A stretch of DNA of 64,000 nt from Pseudomonas ekonensis. GTDB taxonomy: Bacteria > Pseudomonadota > Gammaproteobacteria > Pseudomonadales > Pseudomonadaceae. This document shows, piece after piece, positions 60,384-64,000 of the stretch. Positions within the stretch are counted from its first letter, which is position 1, and each line of letters opens with the position of its first letter. The notes under the pieces were generated by a model that searched no databases, was not told the DNA's origin, and saw only the letters and a list, made by a program, of their open reading frames with translations. Position numbers and translations under genes: made by a program. The DNA is taken from positions 1,936,001-2,000,000 of the forward strand of contig NZ_JAHSTS010000001.1 in NCBI RefSeq assembly GCF_019145435.1, read 5' to 3'.

Positions 60384-61310
60384 TTGAACAAACTCAACGA
60401 GATGCAAGCGTTCGTCACGGTGGCGGACACCGGCAGCATGTCCGAAGCCGCCCGGCAGTTGGGGGCCGCCAAGTCCATGGTCAGCCAACGCATGGCGCAG
60501 TTGGAGAAACGCCTGGGCAGCACGCTGCTGGAACGCGGGCGCCAGGCCCGGCTGACCGAATCCGGCGAGGTGTTCTACCGCTATTGCCAACGGATCCTGG
60601 CGCAAGTCGACGAGGCCGAAGAGGCGGTGCAGGCGTTCGGCGCCAGCGTCAGCGGCACCCTGCGGCTGGCGGCGCCGATGGCCTTCAGCGTGCGCTACCT
60701 GGCGCCGGTGCTGGCGGATTTTGCCGCGCGCTATCCGCAGCTGCGGCTGGATGTCGAGGTCGACGACCGCCGGGTCAACCTGCACGAGGAACGCTACGAC
60801 GCGGCGATCCGCATCGGCGAGCTGCCGGACTCCTCGCTGGTGGCCAAGACCATCACCGCCAACCGCCACATCATCTGCGCCAGCCCCGCGTACCTGGCCG
60901 CCCACGGCACGCCGCAGACCCCGCAGGCGCTGGCCCGGCATTTCGCGATCCACTACGTGAACCGCGAGCCCCACGGCATGTGGACGCTGCCGGTGGACAC
61001 CGGGCTGGAGTCGTTCCGGGTGCGCGGCCGGATGCGCACCAACAGCGGCCATCAACTGATGGAGGCGGCGAGGGCGGGGTTGGGTCTGACGATCTTGCCG
61101 ACCTTTCTTGCCGCGCCCGACATCGTCTCCGGCGAGCTGGTGGAAGTGCTGGCGCCCCATGCGCCGCGCGGCGGCAGCATCTCCCTGGTCTATCGGCGAT
61201 CCCAACGGGCGTCGGCCAAGTTGCAGGCTTTGGCGGGTTTTCTCGGCGAGCGGATCGGCAATCCGCCGCCGTGGGAGCGGATGCTGGCGGATCACGCCGC
61301 CCGCCGCTGA
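60384..61310 (+). CDS. LysR-family transcriptional regulator, likely local to the GMC operon
   Basis: 308 aa if TTG at 60384 is used (LNKLNEMQAFVTVADTGSMS), which is the normal N-terminal length; an ATG at 60402 would cut six residues from the HTH domain. HTH SEAARQLGAAKSMVSQRMAQ, then effector domain (GTLRLAAPMAFSVRYLAPVL). It lies 116 bp upstream of, and in the same direction as, the GMC oxidoreductase and is divergent from the other LysR gene. Confidence 0.9.
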   Translation: MNKLNEMQAFVTVADTGSMSEAARQLGAAKSMVSQRMAQLEKRLGSTLLERGRQARLTESGEVFYRYCQRILAQVDEAEEAVQAFGASVSGTLRLAAPMAFSVRYLAPVLADFAARYPQLRLDVEVDDRRVNLHEERYDAAIRIGELPDSSLVAKTITANRHIICASPAYLAAHGTPQTPQALARHFAIHYVNREPHGMWTLPVDTGLESFRVRGRMRTNSGHQLMEAARAGLGLTILPTFLAAPDIVSGELVEVLAPHAPRGGSISLVYRRSQRASAKLQALAGFLGERIGNPPPWERMLADHAARR

Positions 61311-61426
61311 ACCGTTCGGGAAAAGCGAAACCGCGAATCGCTTTTCTGCGGCTTATGGGCCTGCGGGGCCTTCCCTAAGCTGGCGGGCGACAGGCGCGCT
61401 TCGACGCCTGACAGGGAAGAAACGCA

Positions 61427-63055
61427 ATGAACGATACCCTTGATAATCCTGCCCGCCGCACCGTGCTGGCCGGTGGCGTCGTGGCGGCGGCCACGCTGGC
61501 GGCGGGCGGTCTGGCCCAGGCGCTGGAGCCTGCTGACAACCCCAAGGCCGATGCGCGCGCAGCGGTCGATGTGATCATCGTCGGCGCCGGTTCGGCCGGC
61601 GCGGTGCTGGCGCGGCGCCTGAGCGAAAACGGCCAGCGTCGGGTGCTGTTGCTGGAGGCGGGGCACAGCTATGCGCCGGACCGTTATCCCGCGACCGTGG
61701 CCAGCAGCGACATCGTCGGCGCCAACGGCAACCGCGAGTTCGAGTGGGGCTACACGGCCCGGCCGGGCTATGTCGGTCACCCCATCGGCGCCCTGCGCGG
61801 CAAAGTGCTGGGCGGCAGCTCGGCGATCAACGGCGCGGTGGCGATCCGCGCCCGCCGCGAGGATTTCCGGCGCTGGAACCTGCCGGGCTGGAGCTTCGAT
61901 GAGCTGTTGCCGGCGTTCAAGAAACTGGAACGCCACAGCGGCGGCGCCAGCGCGATCCACGGCCATGACGGGCCGTTGCCGGTGCGTCAGCTGTCCACCG
62001 TCGACGTCACGCCGATGCAGAAGGCGTTCATCTACGCGACGGTCGCCAACGGCTACCGGATGGTCGATGACTTCGACGGCGCCCAGGCCAACGGCGTCGG
62101 TCCGTACCCGATGAACATCGTCGACGGTGTGCGGGTCAACACCGGCATGGCCTACCTCACCGACGAGGTGCGGGCCCGCAGGAACCTGCAGATCCGCGCC
62201 GACAGCCTGGTGGACAAAGTGCTGTTCGAGGGGACGCGGGCGACCGGCGTGCAACTGGCCAACGGCGAGCGCCTGCTGGCGGGTGAAGTGATCCTGTCGG
62301 CGGGCACCTACGGCAGCGCGGCGATTCTGCTGCGCTCCGGCATCGGCCCCGGCGACGACCTGCGCGCCCTGCAGATCCCCCAGGTGGCCGAGCTGCCGGT
62401 GGGGCAGCGGCTGGTGGACCACCCGTTCTACTACAACGCCTATGCCGCCAAACCGGACCTGATCGGCCGCCAGTCGCCGGCCATCGGCGCCAAGCTGTGG
62501 ACCCACAGCCGCAGCGCCACCCCCGGCGAGCTGGATCTGCACATCACCGCCACCCACCTGTTCCCCCATGAGCAGAGCCCGACCCAGGTCGGCTTCGTGC
62601 TCGCGGTGGCCCTGACCCGGCCGCTGTCGCGGGGCCGGCTGACACTGGCCAGCCGCGACCCGTTCGCCGCGCCGGACATCGACCTGAACTTCCTCGCCGA
62701 GCCCGCCGACCGCCGGCGCCTGCTGGACGGCATCCGCCTGGCGCGGCGGATCGGCGCCACCGCGCCGTTGGCCGGGCTGATCCATGCCGAGCTCAACCCG
62801 GGGCCGGGCAACGATTCCGACGAAGCCTTGCTGGCCAGCGTCCGCGCCACCCTCGACACCTATCACCACCCGACCTCCACCGCGCCCATGGGCCGGCCGG
62901 GGGACGCCCATGCGGTGGTCGACCTGCAAGCGCGGGTGATCGGCACCCAGGGGCTGCGGGTGGTCGATGCGTCGATCTTCCCTGACGTGCCTTCGGTCGC
63001 CACCAACGTGACCGTGATCGCCACCGCCGAACACATCGCGGGCCTCTACGCCTGA
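61427..63055 (+). CDS. GMC-family oxidoreductase with Tat signal
   Basis: 542 aa. A Tat signal (ARRTVLAGGVVAAATLAAGG) precedes the FAD motif VIIVGAGSAGAVLARRLSE. GMC signatures 1 (GKVLGGSSAINGAVAIRARR) and 2 (LSAGTYGSAAILLRSGIG) follow. The catalytic histidine region is TYHHPTSTAPMG and the C terminus is VVDASIFPDVPSVATNVTVI. Such enzymes oxidise alcohols with FAD; Tat export places it in the periplasm. It precedes an aldehyde dehydrogenase by 45 bp, suggesting successive alcohol and aldehyde oxidation. The 28 bp before the next gene hold a short direct repeat (CCCAAGAAGCTAT twice). Confidence 0.93.
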   Translation: MNDTLDNPARRTVLAGGVVAAATLAAGGLAQALEPADNPKADARAAVDVIIVGAGSAGAVLARRLSENGQRRVLLLEAGHSYAPDRYPATVASSDIVGANGNREFEWGYTARPGYVGHPIGALRGKVLGGSSAINGAVAIRARREDFRRWNLPGWSFDELLPAFKKLERHSGGASAIHGHDGPLPVRQLSTVDVTPMQKAFIYATVANGYRMVDDFDGAQANGVGPYPMNIVDGVRVNTGMAYLTDEVRARRNLQIRADSLVDKVLFEGTRATGVQLANGERLLAGEVILSAGTYGSAAILLRSGIGPGDDLRALQIPQVAELPVGQRLVDHPFYYNAYAAKPDLIGRQSPAIGAKLWTHSRSATPGELDLHITATHLFPHEQSPTQVGFVLAVALTRPLSRGRLTLASRDPFAAPDIDLNFLAEPADRRRLLDGIRLARRIGATAPLAGLIHAELNPGPGNDSDEALLASVRATLDTYHHPTSTAPMGRPGDAHAVVDLQARVIGTQGLRVVDASIFPDVPSVATNVTVIATAEHIAGLYA

Positions 63056-63100
63056 TCCCAAGAAGCTATTCCCAAGAAGCTATCCCAAGGAACCTTACCC

Positions 63101-64000
<900 letters not shown>

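Noticed and set aside
59261..61378. 705-codon plus-strand frame across both LysR genes
   Set aside because: It overlaps two firm LysR genes on opposite strands and has no family features.

Overview
The window looks like chromosomal DNA of a fluorescent-group Pseudomonas. GC is high and codon use is strongly GC-ending. Long antisense shadow ORFs are everywhere, REP-type palindromes are abundant, and several genes belong to Pseudomonas-typical families (DUF6124, DUF2790, hydroxyproline catabolism, OsmC/YcaO fusion). This assignment rests on sequence feel and family content, not on a search. I see no rRNA, tRNA, CRISPR array, integrase or transposase gene.

Layout. 0-6 kb: the start of an AraC regulator, an OsmC-YcaO fusion protein, an unknown protein, a Cache-GGDEF diguanylate cyclase and a YcaC-like hydrolase. 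6-13.6 kb: a complete hydroxyproline catabolic operon (permease, epimerase, D-hydroxyproline dehydrogenase, deaminase, semialdehyde dehydrogenase) with a divergent PAS-AraC regulator. 13.6-25 kb: a PI-PLC-like protein, RidA, RlhA, a split PqiA pair, an alpha/beta hydrolase, a large MscS-type channel, a LysE exporter and a phosphodiesterase, interrupted by two REP arrays with a 133-bp period.

25-35.8 kb is the accessory part and has visibly lower GC. It carries a zinc-hook SMC/PrrC-type ATPase that could be a defence nuclease, a trypsin-like protease, a DUF6124 gene with a long unusual leader, two tandem halovibrin-like secreted proteins with a lipoprotein and a decayed copy of it, msrA, and a DUF4041/GIY-YIG protein. 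36-43 kb holds a two-component system, several small lipoproteins or exported proteins, a 64-bp exact terminator repeat, a 39-bp-repeat secreted peptide and a LysR regulator.

43-49.2 kb holds an aldo/keto reductase and an EmrAB-type tripartite efflux operon whose outer-membrane gene carries a 5-bp tandem-duplication frameshift, with a divergent TetR repressor. 49-54.4 kb holds mug, small exported proteins, a DUF1801 protein, an autotransporter whose passenger is a tyrosine phosphatase, and a third 133-bp REP array. 54.4-64 kb holds an AraC regulator, a four-gene radical SAM/SPASM plus DUF1842/DUF1843 operon, two divergent LysR genes, a Tat-exported GMC oxidoreductase and the start of an aldehyde dehydrogenase.

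The best candidate for a poorly described system is the operon at 55.6-58.65 kb. Three proteins share a C-terminal 'GDL'-type module and are followed by a radical SAM/SPASM maturase, so the module may be a modified peptide. A 29-codon ORF with a good ribosome binding site lies just upstream. The zinc-hook ATPase at 25.2-27.8 kb is the second candidate.
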